A DNA stretch of 64,000 nucleotides from Robiginitomaculum sp. (GTDB lineage: Bacteria; Pseudomonadota; Alphaproteobacteria; Caulobacterales; Maricaulaceae), in assembly GCA_002733805.1 (NCBI GenBank), contig NVXG01000004.1, forward strand, positions 1-64,000. The letters are read 5' to 3'. The translations under genes and the position numbers were made by a program. Below the pieces are notes generated by a model that made no database searches, had not been told where the DNA came from, and saw nothing but the letters and a program-made list of their open reading frames with translations. Below are positions 44,953 through 54,487 of the stretch, in pieces (the first letter of the stretch is position 1; every line of letters starts with the position of its first letter).

Positions 44953-45660
44953 ATGCGTCGCGCGGACCGCCTTTTACAAATCATCCAGATTTTTCGCCGC
45001 AGAGGCGGCATTGTTACCGCCGGGCAATTGGCTGATGATTTGGAAGTATCCGTCCGCACCATCTATCGCGATATGGTCGCGTTAATGGCCTCTGGTGTGC
45101 CGATCACGGGCGAGGCCAGCGTCGGTTATGTGCTGGACAAAAGTTATGACCTACCGCCGTTGATGTTGACCATTGAAGAGGTGGAAGCATTGGTGCTGGG
45201 CGCGAAACTGGTTGGGGCATTCTCGCAAGACGATCCGCAAATGTTGCTGGCAGCCGGGGATGCGTTGGCCAAAATTGAAGCGGTCCTGTCGCCGGAACGA
45301 AAACAACAAATGGGCCAGATCAATTTAATCACAGGTTTGCCAGAAATGGTGGGGCTTGGCCCGATTACCCTTGGTTCCTTACGCAGAACCATCCGAAACG
45401 GGTTCAAGGTCCATATCGGCTATGAAGATGGCAAAGGCGCCATCAGTGAACGAACCATCTGGCCCATGGGTATCGGCTATTTCGGGCTGGTGCGAATGCT
45501 GATCGCATGGTGTGAGTTGCGCGAAGACATCCGGGTGTTTCGGCTGGACCGGATCAAGACGTTTGAAGAGCTGCAATCTCGCGCGCCCCACACCCGCCAA
45601 AAACTGTATCGTGATTATATCAAACAGGAAAAATCAAAAGGAATGCGCGCACTGACATAA
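44953..45660 (+). CDS. YafY/PafC-type WYL-domain transcription regulator
   Basis: A 235-residue regulator from the Met at 44953; the frame opens 7 codons earlier with TTG. The N-terminus is a winged helix-turn-helix of the HTH_11 type (RRGGIVTAGQLADDLEVSVRTIYRDMVALMASGVPI). The WYL domain (about 130-215; FKVHIGYEDGKGAISERTIWPMGIGYFGLVRMLIAW) is a likely ligand- or nucleic-acid-sensing module. The usual WYL triad reads differently here (WPMGIGYF). It is divergent from the MGMT-like and GST-like genes. Confidence 0.9.
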   Translation: MRRADRLLQIIQIFRRRGGIVTAGQLADDLEVSVRTIYRDMVALMASGVPITGEASVGYVLDKSYDLPPLMLTIEEVEALVLGAKLVGAFSQDDPQMLLAAGDALAKIEAVLSPERKQQMGQINLITGLPEMVGLGPITLGSLRRTIRNGFKVHIGYEDGKGAISERTIWPMGIGYFGLVRMLIAWCELREDIRVFRLDRIKTFEELQSRAPHTRQKLYRDYIKQEKSKGMRALT

Positions 45661-45690
45661 AAAAGCCCGGTAGTTTCCCACCGGGCTTTT
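45661..45690. terminator. Bidirectional terminator between the WYL regulator and TonB receptor genes
   Basis: The stem AAAAGCCCGGT pairs with ACCGGGCTTTT around an 8-base loop, with T-runs on both strands, and serves both convergent genes. Confidence 0.9.
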
Positions 45691-45709
45691 TCAAACTGAA
45701 ATGTGTCGT

Positions 45710-47929
45710 TTAGCGATGAACGCTCAAGGTAACACCAAACATTCGTGGGTCTTTGGTGAAGCCGGTCAGATTATTAAAATCAATCCCGCCAATGACATTG
45801 ATCTCGTTGGTCAAGTTTCGGACATAGGCCGAAATATCCCAAGAACCGTCATTTTTGGCATAACCGATACGCGCGCCGCCTTCAAAATTACCAGAAGTCT
45901 GGAATTCCGCAGACTCATACAAGAAGAAGTTTGTATTTCCCTGGATAGACCAATCGGTAAAGGCGTACACCTCGCCATCTTGGCCCATGGGTACCGAATA
46001 ACGCGCTGTGAAATTGGCGGTGATTTCAGGTGCTTGCGGGAATGGGTTGCCATCAACGAAGGCACGACCCAATGCGTTCAGCGGATCAAGCGCAGTACAC
46101 AATCCCGATCCACAAACTGGAACAACCAGATTGCTGTCCTGAATTTCGGTTTTGTTCAGGGCAAAACCAGCGGTCATGACGAAGTTCGAAGTGGCTTGCC
46201 ATTCCAAATCAACTTCAAAACCGTAGCCTACGCCTTTGTCAGCATTGACCAATTGGTTGAAATTGCCAGCGCCACCGATCGCAGTAAACTGCATATCCTT
46301 GACCCGGTAATAATAGACATCGCCGTTCAAACGAAGCGTGTTTTCAGCCAATTCAGATTTGAAACCAATTTCAAACGAGTCGATGGTTTCTGATTTTGCG
46401 GTAGACGCTTGGCCAAAGAAGGCAATGTCACGCCCTTGAATGGACGGAGCGCGGAAGCCGCGCGCCGCACGGGCATAGAGGTTCACATTGTCTGTGGCCG
46501 TGTACGTACCGCTAATGTCCCAACTGACTTTGTCGCCTGAAATGGTGGTGTCAGGGATTGGGAAGTTGGTGGCGATGGGTGACAGACGTTTGTTATCTTT
46601 GGTGTATCGAATACCAGCGGTAACCACGAAACGATCGGATAGATCATAGCTACCTTGTCCAAAGATCGCCCAGCTATCGTTTGATTGCTTCAAAATCGTT
46701 TCAGGAACAAAGAACGGGTTGGTTCCCAGTGCCAAGTCCATGTTGAAGTAAAACGCACCCATTTGCCATTTGGCTGGACCGTCGCCATTGCTGGCAATGC
46801 GGAATTCCTGGGTGAACTGGTTATGGTCCTTGATGGAACCTTCGGTGACTGACGGGAACGGAATGAAGCCCGGCCCGCCGCCACCTGGCAGGAATACTGC
46901 GCCAAAGCCGCCATCAATATCGCCGATACTGGCACCATCAACCGTTTGCAGGGAAGTGATCGAGGTAAAGGTCGCGCCATCCCCTTCATATTCGAATTTC
47001 GCGGTATAGCCTTTGTTGTTATAGCTTTGTGCCTGATTGTTGCCGCCGTCAAAAAACACAGTGTCACGAACAAAATTGCCATTTAAATTGTTGCTGCCCG
47101 TATCAAAAATGTTGGCGCGGAACAAAGTTGCCGAATTGCCATCAATGTTGCGTGCTTGTGCGCTCAGCAATGCAGTGAACCGGTCATTCGGCGTAAACAA
47201 TAATTGGATGCGACCGGCCAGATCTTCGTATCCGCCAATGACATCAGTTTCACCGGTAAAGCCGTTATTGACCCAATCATCGCGCTGGGCAAACAGGACA
47301 GAAGCACGAAATGAAAGTTTGTCTTCAACCAGTGCGCCACCAACTGCGCCTGTAGCGCGGATGGTATTGTAACGACCCCATGACAGGGAGCCGTCGGCGC
47401 TGAATTCTTGGCTTGGGCGTACGGTATCAAATTTTACGATACCCGCCGTGGTGTTACGTCCAAACAAAGTGCCTTGCGGTCCGCGCAGCACTTCGACTTG
47501 TTCCACATCAAAAAGCGGGAAGCTTTTCAAAGCCACGTTTTCCATGACCACGTCATCCATGATGACAGAAACTGGTTGCGATGCCGCCAGATCAAAGTCG
47601 GTATTGCCAAGCCCGCGAATATAAAAGCGAGGTGCGACCCGACCATTTGAACTTTCAATGTTCAAGCTGGTAATCCGGCTGGATAACGCCAGAATATCGT
47701 CGCCGCCGGCCAGAATGTTTTCCAGACTGTCACCATCCATAGTGCCGATTGAAATCGGTACATCTTGAATGTTTTCAGCCCGTTTCTGGGCGGTGACGGT
47801 AATGACGTCCAACGTGCCGCCTGTTGATTGGGCAAATGCAGGAAGCGCCAAGCCACCCGCTAACGTTAATGCAAGAATGCTGACACCAGTGTGCAGCAGG
47901 CGATTGTGGTCTTTGTGAAGATTTTTCAT
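45710..47929 (-). CDS. TonB-dependent outer-membrane receptor
   Basis: A 739-residue receptor. It has a signal peptide (about 1-33, cleaved after AFA), a TonB-box-like DVITVTAQKR, a plug domain (about 55-165; VEVLRGPQGTLFGRNTTAGIVKFDTVRP) and a 22-strand barrel ending in the typical final strand (KDPRMFGVTLSVHR). It imports an unknown ligand; this plug type is abundant in sphingomonads and Hyphomonadaceae and often serves siderophores, vitamins or sugars. No transporter or regulator gene adjoins it, so the substrate cannot be guessed. A CRP-like inverted repeat lies about 135-150 bp upstream. Confidence 0.93.
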   Translation of the reverse strand: MKNLHKDHNRLLHTGVSILALTLAGGLALPAFAQSTGGTLDVITVTAQKRAENIQDVPISIGTMDGDSLENILAGGDDILALSSRITSLNIESSNGRVAPRFYIRGLGNTDFDLAASQPVSVIMDDVVMENVALKSFPLFDVEQVEVLRGPQGTLFGRNTTAGIVKFDTVRPSQEFSADGSLSWGRYNTIRATGAVGGALVEDKLSFRASVLFAQRDDWVNNGFTGETDVIGGYEDLAGRIQLLFTPNDRFTALLSAQARNIDGNSATLFRANIFDTGSNNLNGNFVRDTVFFDGGNNQAQSYNNKGYTAKFEYEGDGATFTSITSLQTVDGASIGDIDGGFGAVFLPGGGGPGFIPFPSVTEGSIKDHNQFTQEFRIASNGDGPAKWQMGAFYFNMDLALGTNPFFVPETILKQSNDSWAIFGQGSYDLSDRFVVTAGIRYTKDNKRLSPIATNFPIPDTTISGDKVSWDISGTYTATDNVNLYARAARGFRAPSIQGRDIAFFGQASTAKSETIDSFEIGFKSELAENTLRLNGDVYYYRVKDMQFTAIGGAGNFNQLVNADKGVGYGFEVDLEWQATSNFVMTAGFALNKTEIQDSNLVVPVCGSGLCTALDPLNALGRAFVDGNPFPQAPEITANFTARYSVPMGQDGEVYAFTDWSIQGNTNFFLYESAEFQTSGNFEGGARIGYAKNDGSWDISAYVRNLTNEINVIGGIDFNNLTGFTKDPRMFGVTLSVHR

Positions 47930-48062
47930 AAATTATGTCCCGAGTAACGAGGAGGAAATTAGGTGCCAGATCGGAATCAGTCACGACCTTGACCACAAGG
48001 CAATGGACCTATCTTAGCTCTCAATCAATAGATGTCGCCAAATCTATGGGGTTTTTGCACAA

Positions 48063-48081
48063 AGTGTGACGTGATTACACT
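48063..48081. promoter_or_regulatory. CRP-like inverted repeat upstream of the TonB receptor gene
   Basis: AGTGTGACGTGATTACACT has perfect 5-bp arms (AGTGT/ACACT) and matches TGTGA-N6-TCACA in four of five and three of five positions. It lies 134 bp upstream of the start of the minus-strand receptor gene. Confidence 0.3.
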
Positions 48082-48128
48082 GGTTCAATGGCCAAAGAAA
48101 ACCGGCGATGATTGCCCACCAAATCCAT

Positions 48129-48764
48129 CTATTGCAGGGAAAAGATGGTATTTATGGGTTGATCCGGTTTGTCTTGCGGTGCGGAAATGCCTTGCAAATG
48201 GAAACAGGCTCTGGCGATCACTGCTGGATATAGCTGGTGTTCAACTCGTAAGACCCTTTTTTGTAAAGTTTCTGCCGTGTCAGAGGATTGGACCGAAATT
48301 GCTGCTTGACCCAATATCGGGCCATCATCCAGCTCAGTTGAGACTTGATGCACCGTACACCCATGAACCCGTAAGCCTGCATCCAGCGCGCGCTGGTGCG
48401 TATTCAGGCCGCGAAGTGAAGGTAACAGGGACGGGTGGACGTTGAGCATTTTGCCATCCCAGCGGGAAACCAGAAAGGTGGATAAAATACGCATAAATCC
48501 GGCCAAACAGATCAGTTCAACCTTGGCCGTGCATAGTTCCTGATGGATTGCCTGCTCAAAAGTTTGGCGATCCTCAAATTTTCCATGCGGTACGATGGCG
48601 GTGCGGATGCCTTTTTGATTGGCAAACGCCAAACCGGGCGCTTTGCTTTTGTTGGAAAGGACCAAGGCAATTTCAGCTGGAAAATCAGCTTGCTCACAGG
48701 CGGATGCAATGCTTTGCATGTTGGAACCGGTTCCGGAAATTAGGACGGCCAGTCTGGTTTTCAT
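48129..48764 (-). CDS. purN: Phosphoribosylglycinamide formyltransferase PurN
   Basis: It transfers the formyl group of 10-formyl-THF to GAR in purine synthesis. At 211 residues it is of family length. Motifs are [13 protein letters not shown] near the start, [33 protein letters not shown] with the catalytic Asn and His, and [15 protein letters not shown] with the Asp. It overlaps the purM stop by 4 bp and forms a purMN operon. Confidence 0.97.
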   Translation of the reverse strand: MKTRLAVLISGTGSNMQSIASACEQADFPAEIALVLSNKSKAPGLAFANQKGIRTAIVPHGKFEDRQTFEQAIHQELCTAKVELICLAGFMRILSTFLVSRWDGKMLNVHPSLLPSLRGLNTHQRALDAGLRVHGCTVHQVSTELDDGPILGQAAISVQSSDTAETLQKRVLRVEHQLYPAVIARACFHLQGISAPQDKPDQPINTIFSLQ

Positions 48765-49795
48765 CCCTTGGCCTGTAATGTGCCAATGAAAGAGGCGCTT
48801 TCTCCGGCCAATTCCAACTCGAGCAATACTTCACTCAAATTATCCATGGATACGCACAGGATCATCCCAATGCCGCAGTTGAACGTTCGCATCATTTCAT
48901 GCGCTTCAATACCGCCGGTCTGCTCCAACCAGTTAAACACGGCGGGCCGGACCCATTTGGCTGGGTTGATGTCTGCTTGTAAGTGATCGGGTAACATTCG
49001 GGGTGGGTTTTCGATCAATCCACCGCCGGTAATGTGGGCCAATCCTTTAACCACGCCGCTTTTTATCAGTGGAAGCAGGGGTTTTACATAAATGCGGGTT
49101 GGCTCGAGCAAGGCCTGACCCAAGGTCTGTTCCGGGTCAAATGGTGCAGGGTCATTCCAGCTTAGTTCGGAGATTTCGACGATTTTGCGGATCAAGGAAT
49201 AGCCGTTGGAGTGTGGCCCGCTGGAGGCCAGCCCAATCAAGGCATCGCCTGCTTGCATTTGGTCATGACAGGGAAGAAGATCGCCTCGTTCGGCCGCGCC
49301 AACCACAAACCCGGCCATATCATATTCACCATTGGTGTACATGCCGGGCATTTCAGCGGTTTCGCCGCCAATCAAGGCGCAACCGGCCTGACGGCAACCT
49401 TCGGCAATGCCGGCTACTACTTCGGCGGCCTGATCGGGATCGAGTTTTGAGGTTGCAAAATAATCCAAGAAAAATAGCGGCTCCGCGCCTTGCGCCAAAA
49501 TGTCGTTGACACACATGGCAACCAGATCAATCCCGACTGTGGAGTGAAGGTTGCATTCATTGGCCAGTTTTAACTTGGTGCCGACTCCATCGGTACCTGA
49601 GATCAAAATGGGATCGCAAAACCCGGCGGCTTTCAGGTCAAACGCGCCGCCAAATCCAGCCAATGCGGTGTCAGCCCCGGCCCGCGAAGTCGAAGCGGCC
49701 AAAGGTTTGACTTTGGCCACTAACGCATTGCCAGCGTCGATATTTACGCCAGCTTTTGCGTAATCTAGCGAATTTTTATGTTTGGTGTGATCCAT
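48761..49795 (-). CDS. purM: Phosphoribosylformylglycinamidine cyclo-ligase PurM
   Basis: It closes the imidazole ring (FGAM to AIR, with ATP) in purine synthesis. Chosen start is the ATG at 49795, which has an AAGGTGAT ribosome binding site; a GTG 9 bp upstream is possible. About 344 residues. Family motifs include the N-terminal [54 protein letters not shown], and [18 protein letters not shown]. Divergent from the DUF2066 gene across about 160 bp. Confidence 0.97.
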   Translation of the reverse strand: MDHTKHKNSLDYAKAGVNIDAGNALVAKVKPLAASTSRAGADTALAGFGGAFDLKAAGFCDPILISGTDGVGTKLKLANECNLHSTVGIDLVAMCVNDILAQGAEPLFFLDYFATSKLDPDQAAEVVAGIAEGCRQAGCALIGGETAEMPGMYTNGEYDMAGFVVGAAERGDLLPCHDQMQAGDALIGLASSGPHSNGYSLIRKIVEISELSWNDPAPFDPEQTLGQALLEPTRIYVKPLLPLIKSGVVKGLAHITGGGLIENPPRMLPDHLQADINPAKWVRPAVFNWLEQTGGIEAHEMMRTFNCGIGMILCVSMDNLSEVLLELELAGESASFIGTLQAKG

Positions 49796-49957
49796 GAGAA
49801 TCACCTTGTTCGGCGGGAATTCTTAAGCGCCAAGGGTAGAACCCATACACCGGGCAATGACAAGGTTTAGCTTGTGCAAAATGCGAATTAGCGGTTCAAC
49901 TTGTCCTCACCTGCGATATACTGGCTGTCCGGTGTCAGAAAAAGGAACCGATCAATT

Positions 49958-51046
49958 ATGCAATTGTTACGCATGTTCACGGCCATCTGTATGGTTCTGT
50001 TTGCTGGGACCCTAGCCAGAGCCGATGTTTTTACCGTGGTTGATGTACCGATTGATGCCTATGGAGCCAGTGTAACCGAAGCCCGCCGCGCAGCAATTTC
50101 AGCCGGCACCGAAGAGGCTGCCAATCGGCTGGTTGAGCGTTTGACCTTACAATCGGATCGGTATGAAGCAAACTGGTCGCAAATCGATGCTGCTTTGGCC
50201 TCACAATTGGTGGCTGGCATTCAAATTCAAGATGAAAAACGCAGTAACCGCAGGTATTTGGGCCGATTACAAGTGACGTTTGACCAGACCCGGGTTCGTG
50301 ATTTCTTGCGCGCACAAAATCTGCCCTTTGTCGAAGCGCAAACTGCCAATGCCTTGATCCTGCCAGTATGGAACGGCGCGGAAGGCGCAGTTTTGTGGCG
50401 TAATAATTTGTGGCGGCAGACTTGGCAAAACAGTCGTCCGGAACACGACCTGACCCCGTTGAATTTACCTTTAACAGACTTGGGCGATCAGCAGGCGCTT
50501 ACCGCAAACCAAGCCATTCGGTTTGAACATGAGGCGTTGGCAACTTTGGCCAAACGCTATGATGTGACAAAAATCGTGGTGGCGATTGCCACCAATAATG
50601 GACCGGGTCGGGTGGAGGTGCGAGTTGGTATCGTCAGCTGGAATGATGAAGGGCGCGCCAGTGTGCGCCATCAGCGCTTTTACGGAGATGGCAATGATAT
50701 GGGGACCGGCCTGCGCGCCTTAAAAAAGGCATATGTCAGGGCGCGAGCCGATTTGGTAGCTTCGCTGGAACGAGAATGGAAGCAACGGGCCGTGGTGCGT
50801 AATGATACCATTACCCAGGTTCGTTTAACCGCTTCGTATACGTCCTTAAGCCAATGGCGACGTATTCGTGACGTTTTGGCAAAATCGCCATTGGTTCGCG
50901 AAGCACGGTTGGATGCGTTGAGCGCCGATGGTGCATTGATGACCCTGACCTATGTCGGGACCGAACAGCAATTGGCTACGCAATTGGCCGAAGGTGGCGT
51001 TCTGTTTGGCGATTCGGACATTGGTCCTGTAGCCAGATTGCGATAG
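49958..51046 (+). CDS. DUF2066-domain exported protein
   Basis: About 362 residues from the Met at 49958, which begins a signal peptide (QLLRMFTAICMVLFAGTLARA); the upstream 19 in-frame residues are unlikely to be translated. The N-terminal part (VFTVVDVPIDAYGASVTEARRAAISAGTEEAANRLVERLT) is the conserved start of DUF2066 proteins, found upstream of hda in many proteobacteria. It should be periplasmic. The function is unknown. It lies 9 bp from hda, in the same transcript. Confidence 0.88.
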   Translation: MQLLRMFTAICMVLFAGTLARADVFTVVDVPIDAYGASVTEARRAAISAGTEEAANRLVERLTLQSDRYEANWSQIDAALASQLVAGIQIQDEKRSNRRYLGRLQVTFDQTRVRDFLRAQNLPFVEAQTANALILPVWNGAEGAVLWRNNLWRQTWQNSRPEHDLTPLNLPLTDLGDQQALTANQAIRFEHEALATLAKRYDVTKIVVAIATNNGPGRVEVRVGIVSWNDEGRASVRHQRFYGDGNDMGTGLRALKKAYVRARADLVASLEREWKQRAVVRNDTITQVRLTASYTSLSQWRRIRDVLAKSPLVREARLDALSADGALMTLTYVGTEQQLATQLAEGGVLFGDSDIGPVARLR

Positions 51047-51055
51047 AGACGTCAA

Positions 51056-51763
51056 ATGGCAGCTCAGCTCTGGTTTGACTTTTCACCGACAAATGGGTCG
51101 ATCGGGCATGTGCAATTCTGTGATGGGCGTAGTAATGCCTCGGCTAGAAGCGCGTTAAATCGGTGGCGATCATGGCCTTCTGGTGTTTTAATTCTGGTTG
51201 GCCCCTCCGGTAGTGGTAAATCCCATTTGGTTGGGCTGTGGTCCAAAACCGTGCAAGGCCAGATCATCAGCGCTTCGTGTATTCCGCAACGCCTACAAGG
51301 CAATATTGTGGTGGAAAATACGGATCATGAACTGGATGAGGAAGGGCTGTTCCACCTGTTAAACCGTGCCGCATCTGGGCAGGCAAAAGTGCTGTTGGTG
51401 GCGCGGTGCGGCCCGCAAGGTTGGGACGTGCAATTGGGTGATTTGGGCTCACGTTTACGTGCCGCAGAAATGGTGAGAATTGATGAACCAGATGACGATG
51501 TTTTAAGCTGTATTTTGCAAAAATTATGCAAGGACCGGATGATCAAATTGAATGATAAATTAATCCAGTACCTGATCCCCAGAATGGAGCGATCCTCACA
51601 AGGGGCGTTACAGCTTGTTGATGCGCTAAACTCCCGCTCCCTAGAGACCAGCCGCCCGGTGAATACTGCTTTGGCCCGTTTGGTTCTCGCAGAATTGGCT
51701 AAAAAACCAGAATTACTGTGTTTGATGGAAGACGAGGCGGCGAGCCGTGTTGCATCAGTATGA
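51056..51763 (+). CDS. hda: Hda-like DnaA-family regulator
   Basis: A 235-residue DnaA-like AAA+ protein of the Hda (RIDA) type, which with the sliding clamp stimulates ATP hydrolysis by DnaA and so limits re-initiation. The Walker A motif GPSGSGKS is at 49-56. The N-terminal QLWFDFS (4-10) looks like a clamp-binding QL-x-L/F motif. The C-terminal DNA-binding domain of DnaA is absent, as expected. It lies after DUF2066 and overlaps the ppx start. Confidence 0.93.
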   Translation: MAAQLWFDFSPTNGSIGHVQFCDGRSNASARSALNRWRSWPSGVLILVGPSGSGKSHLVGLWSKTVQGQIISASCIPQRLQGNIVVENTDHELDEEGLFHLLNRAASGQAKVLLVARCGPQGWDVQLGDLGSRLRAAEMVRIDEPDDDVLSCILQKLCKDRMIKLNDKLIQYLIPRMERSSQGALQLVDALNSRSLETSRPVNTALARLVLAELAKKPELLCLMEDEAASRVASV

Positions 51764-53265
51764 TGACCCGTAATTCGGCGCCGCAATTGATTGACAAAGC
51801 GGTGATTGACGTTGGTTCCAACTCGGTTCGTTTGGTGATCTTTCGGACCAATGCCACTTTTTTCCAACCGATTTTCAATGAAAAGGTTTCCGCCAGTTTA
51901 GGGCGCGGTGTGATGGACACTAGATTGCTCAACCCCAAGGGGGTGAGTGCAACCAGAACCGCCATGGTCCGGTTTATGAAAATCATCAAAGCCCGTGGTA
52001 TTTCCAGCGTGTATGCAGTGGCGACCGCAGCGGTGCGAGATGCGGAAGATGGTACAGATTTTCTTGCGAAGATCGAGGCGGAGACCGGCTTGCAAGTCAA
52101 AATGCTGTCTGGTGCCGAAGAAGCACGGCTGTCGGCGTTGGGGGTCATTGCTGGCGAGCCAACCGCCAATGGCCTGATGGCTGATTTGGGTGGTTCTTCG
52201 TTGGAGTTGGTGCGTCTGGCTGATGGAAAGCCGGGGGTTGGAATTACCCACAAATTGGGTCCGTTGGCCATGGGCATCGATCGTCGGTTTGATCTGAAAA
52301 CAATCAAAAAAGAAGCGACCAGAATTCTCGAAAATTCATTTGAATTTGATCAGGAAAATCCACCCAAAACTTTATACGCCGTCGGCGGTGCTTGGCGATC
52401 TTTGGCCTTGGTCCATATTGAACTAAAGGGCTATCCCCTGCACATTTTGCACAATTATCGCCTGAGTTACCGTGAAGCTAAAGTCCTGACCAAACTGGTT
52501 GAGCGCCAAAGCCCGGATTCATTGACTAAAGTACTGGGCATTTCAGCACGCAGAGCCGCCACGTTACCCTATGCTGCTTTGCTGTTGGGCCGATTGCTGA
52601 AACTAACCAAAGTGCGCGAAGTGGTTATTTCTTCGTTCGGGTTGCGTGAAGGTCTACTCTACGATGATTTGCCGCCAGAACAGGCGAGCCGGCATCCTGT
52701 CTTGGCTTCGGTTGAAGCCTTGGCGCACCAGAATTGGTCATCACCTGAATTTGGCCGGGCGGTGGAAGAATGGTTAGCGCCAGTATTTGACCATATCAAA
52801 CCAGTATTCGGAAAAACGCGCACTAAATTACTGCAAACCGCAGTTTGCCAGTTGGCCGATATCGGAGCCCGTATGCACCCAGATCATCGGGCGGAAATTG
52901 CTTTTGATCTGGTTTTGTTTGCACCGTTTGCTGGCTTGACCCATGCCGAGCGTACTGCATTGGCGCTGGTGGTGTTTCACCGGTGCGCTGGCCCGGTCGT
53001 GCCGCCGCGTATTTCGTTGCTCATGCGACTGGTTGACGAGGATATACGGTCCTGGGCCACAACGATCGGACTTGGCTTGCGTTGTGCCTCTGCTGTTTCG
53101 GGGCGGACCAAAATCTTGTTGGAACAGACCAGACTATCCATCAAGGATGATGTCCTGACGCTGGATGCCCACGATGAGCAAAGCGCGTTGCTGACCACCA
53201 CACCGGGCCGCCGCTTGCAGGATCTGGCCGATGCCATGAGTTTGCAGTCCCAATTGACCGGCTAG
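51760..53265 (+). CDS. ppx: Exopolyphosphatase/pppGpp phosphohydrolase Ppx
   Basis: About 501 residues from an ATG overlapping the hda stop (ATGATG straddles TGA). The ASKHA fold has AVIDVGSNSVRLVIF as the first phosphate-binding loop, a second loop ADLGGSSLELVRL, and YAVGGAWRSLA. It releases phosphate from polyphosphate or pppGpp. The frame opens 14 codons further upstream inside hda, which I discount. The common neighbour ppk is not between hda and ppx here. Confidence 0.93.
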   Translation: MMTRNSAPQLIDKAVIDVGSNSVRLVIFRTNATFFQPIFNEKVSASLGRGVMDTRLLNPKGVSATRTAMVRFMKIIKARGISSVYAVATAAVRDAEDGTDFLAKIEAETGLQVKMLSGAEEARLSALGVIAGEPTANGLMADLGGSSLELVRLADGKPGVGITHKLGPLAMGIDRRFDLKTIKKEATRILENSFEFDQENPPKTLYAVGGAWRSLALVHIELKGYPLHILHNYRLSYREAKVLTKLVERQSPDSLTKVLGISARRAATLPYAALLLGRLLKLTKVREVVISSFGLREGLLYDDLPPEQASRHPVLASVEALAHQNWSSPEFGRAVEEWLAPVFDHIKPVFGKTRTKLLQTAVCQLADIGARMHPDHRAEIAFDLVLFAPFAGLTHAERTALALVVFHRCAGPVVPPRISLLMRLVDEDIRSWATTIGLGLRCASAVSGRTKILLEQTRLSIKDDVLTLDAHDEQSALLTTTPGRRLQDLADAMSLQSQLTG

Positions 53266-53286
53266 AAACCAGATTGATTTTTTGGA

Positions 53287-54432
53287 TCAGCCTTCCAGAA
53301 CGATCTGGCCATTTTGCAGGCGTAAGCCAAGTTCCCCGGCTTTCATGGCCAAAGCATCTTCGCCAAATTCCTGACGACGCCAGCCTTTTAAAGCAGCGAT
53401 ATCTGCCTCATCGGAAGCTGCGAGGCGTTCAATGTCGGCGGCATTGGCAATCAGACGTGGCGCAATGCCGATTTCTTCGGCCCGGATGCGCAGCAATACT
53501 TTCAACATTTCAACCACGGGTCCCAAACCCGGTAGATTGCGCTGTGGTTGCTTGATCTCTGGCGCGTGTTTTTCAGGATCGCTCAAAGCAGTTTTAACGG
53601 CTTTCAACAGGCCTTCGGCCGAGCGAGAGCGTTCAAAGCCATTGGGAACCGCCCGCAGACGACCCAGTGCTTCGGGGCTGGTCGGGGTTTGTTGGGCAAT
53701 CTCATAGATGGCATCATCTTTCAAGATACGTCCACGAGGGCGATCCACCCGTTGCGCTTCGGTTTCGCGCCATTCGGCAACCAAGCGCATGACCGCCAAC
53801 CATTTGGCCGAGTATTTACGAACTTTCATCCGCTTCCATGCTAGCGCTGGATCAAAGGTATATATTTCTGGATTGGCCAAAAGGGCCATTTCTTCATCGA
53901 GCCAGTGCAAGCGGTTTTGCTGCTCTAGGCGGTGCACCAGGATCGGGTACAGATCGCGCAGATGGGTAACATCGCCTATGGCATAGGTCAGTTGTTTTTC
54001 TGATAACGGACGGCGCGACCAGTCAGTAAAGCGCGAACCCTTGTCCACTTCGATGTTCAAGGTGGCGCGGACCAACTTGTCATAGCCAATGCTGTCTCCA
54101 TACCCGGCCGCCATGGCCGCGACCTGGGTGTCAAAGATCGGGTAGGGCACTTCGCCCAACATGGAATAGAAAATTTCCATATCCTGCCGGGCAGCGTGAA
54201 ATACTTTGATGACAGATTTATCGCGCAGCAATTCCAGAAAAGGAGCCATGTCCAGCCCATCGGCCAGCGGATCAATGATCGCTTCGACCTCGTGCGTTGC
54301 CATCTGGATCAGGCATAATTGCGACCAAAAAGTACGCTCGCGCATGAATTCAGTGTCTACGGTGACAAAGTCAGCTTTGCGGGCAATTTTACAGGCTTCA
54401 GCCAGTTCGGATGTTTTGGTGAGAATCTTCAT
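53287..54432 (-). CDS. rnd: Ribonuclease D
   Basis: A 381-residue 3'-5' exoribonuclease of the DEDDy type, acting in tRNA 3' maturation. The catalytic residues are Asp26 and Glu28 (VDTEFM), Asp84 (RQDMEIF), and Tyr150 and Asp154 (TYAIGDVTHL). An HRDC domain (about 210-290) follows. It converges with ppx, 21 bp between the ends, so it does not share the hda-ppx transcript. Confidence 0.96.
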   Translation of the reverse strand: MKILTKTSELAEACKIARKADFVTVDTEFMRERTFWSQLCLIQMATHEVEAIIDPLADGLDMAPFLELLRDKSVIKVFHAARQDMEIFYSMLGEVPYPIFDTQVAAMAAGYGDSIGYDKLVRATLNIEVDKGSRFTDWSRRPLSEKQLTYAIGDVTHLRDLYPILVHRLEQQNRLHWLDEEMALLANPEIYTFDPALAWKRMKVRKYSAKWLAVMRLVAEWRETEAQRVDRPRGRILKDDAIYEIAQQTPTSPEALGRLRAVPNGFERSRSAEGLLKAVKTALSDPEKHAPEIKQPQRNLPGLGPVVEMLKVLLRIRAEEIGIAPRLIANAADIERLAASDEADIAALKGWRRQEFGEDALAMKAGELGLRLQNGQIVLEG

Positions 54433-54487
54433 GTGCGTGGGTGTAGGGTATTGATTGAATTTTGTCGCGCAGGAAATTCAGGCACGG

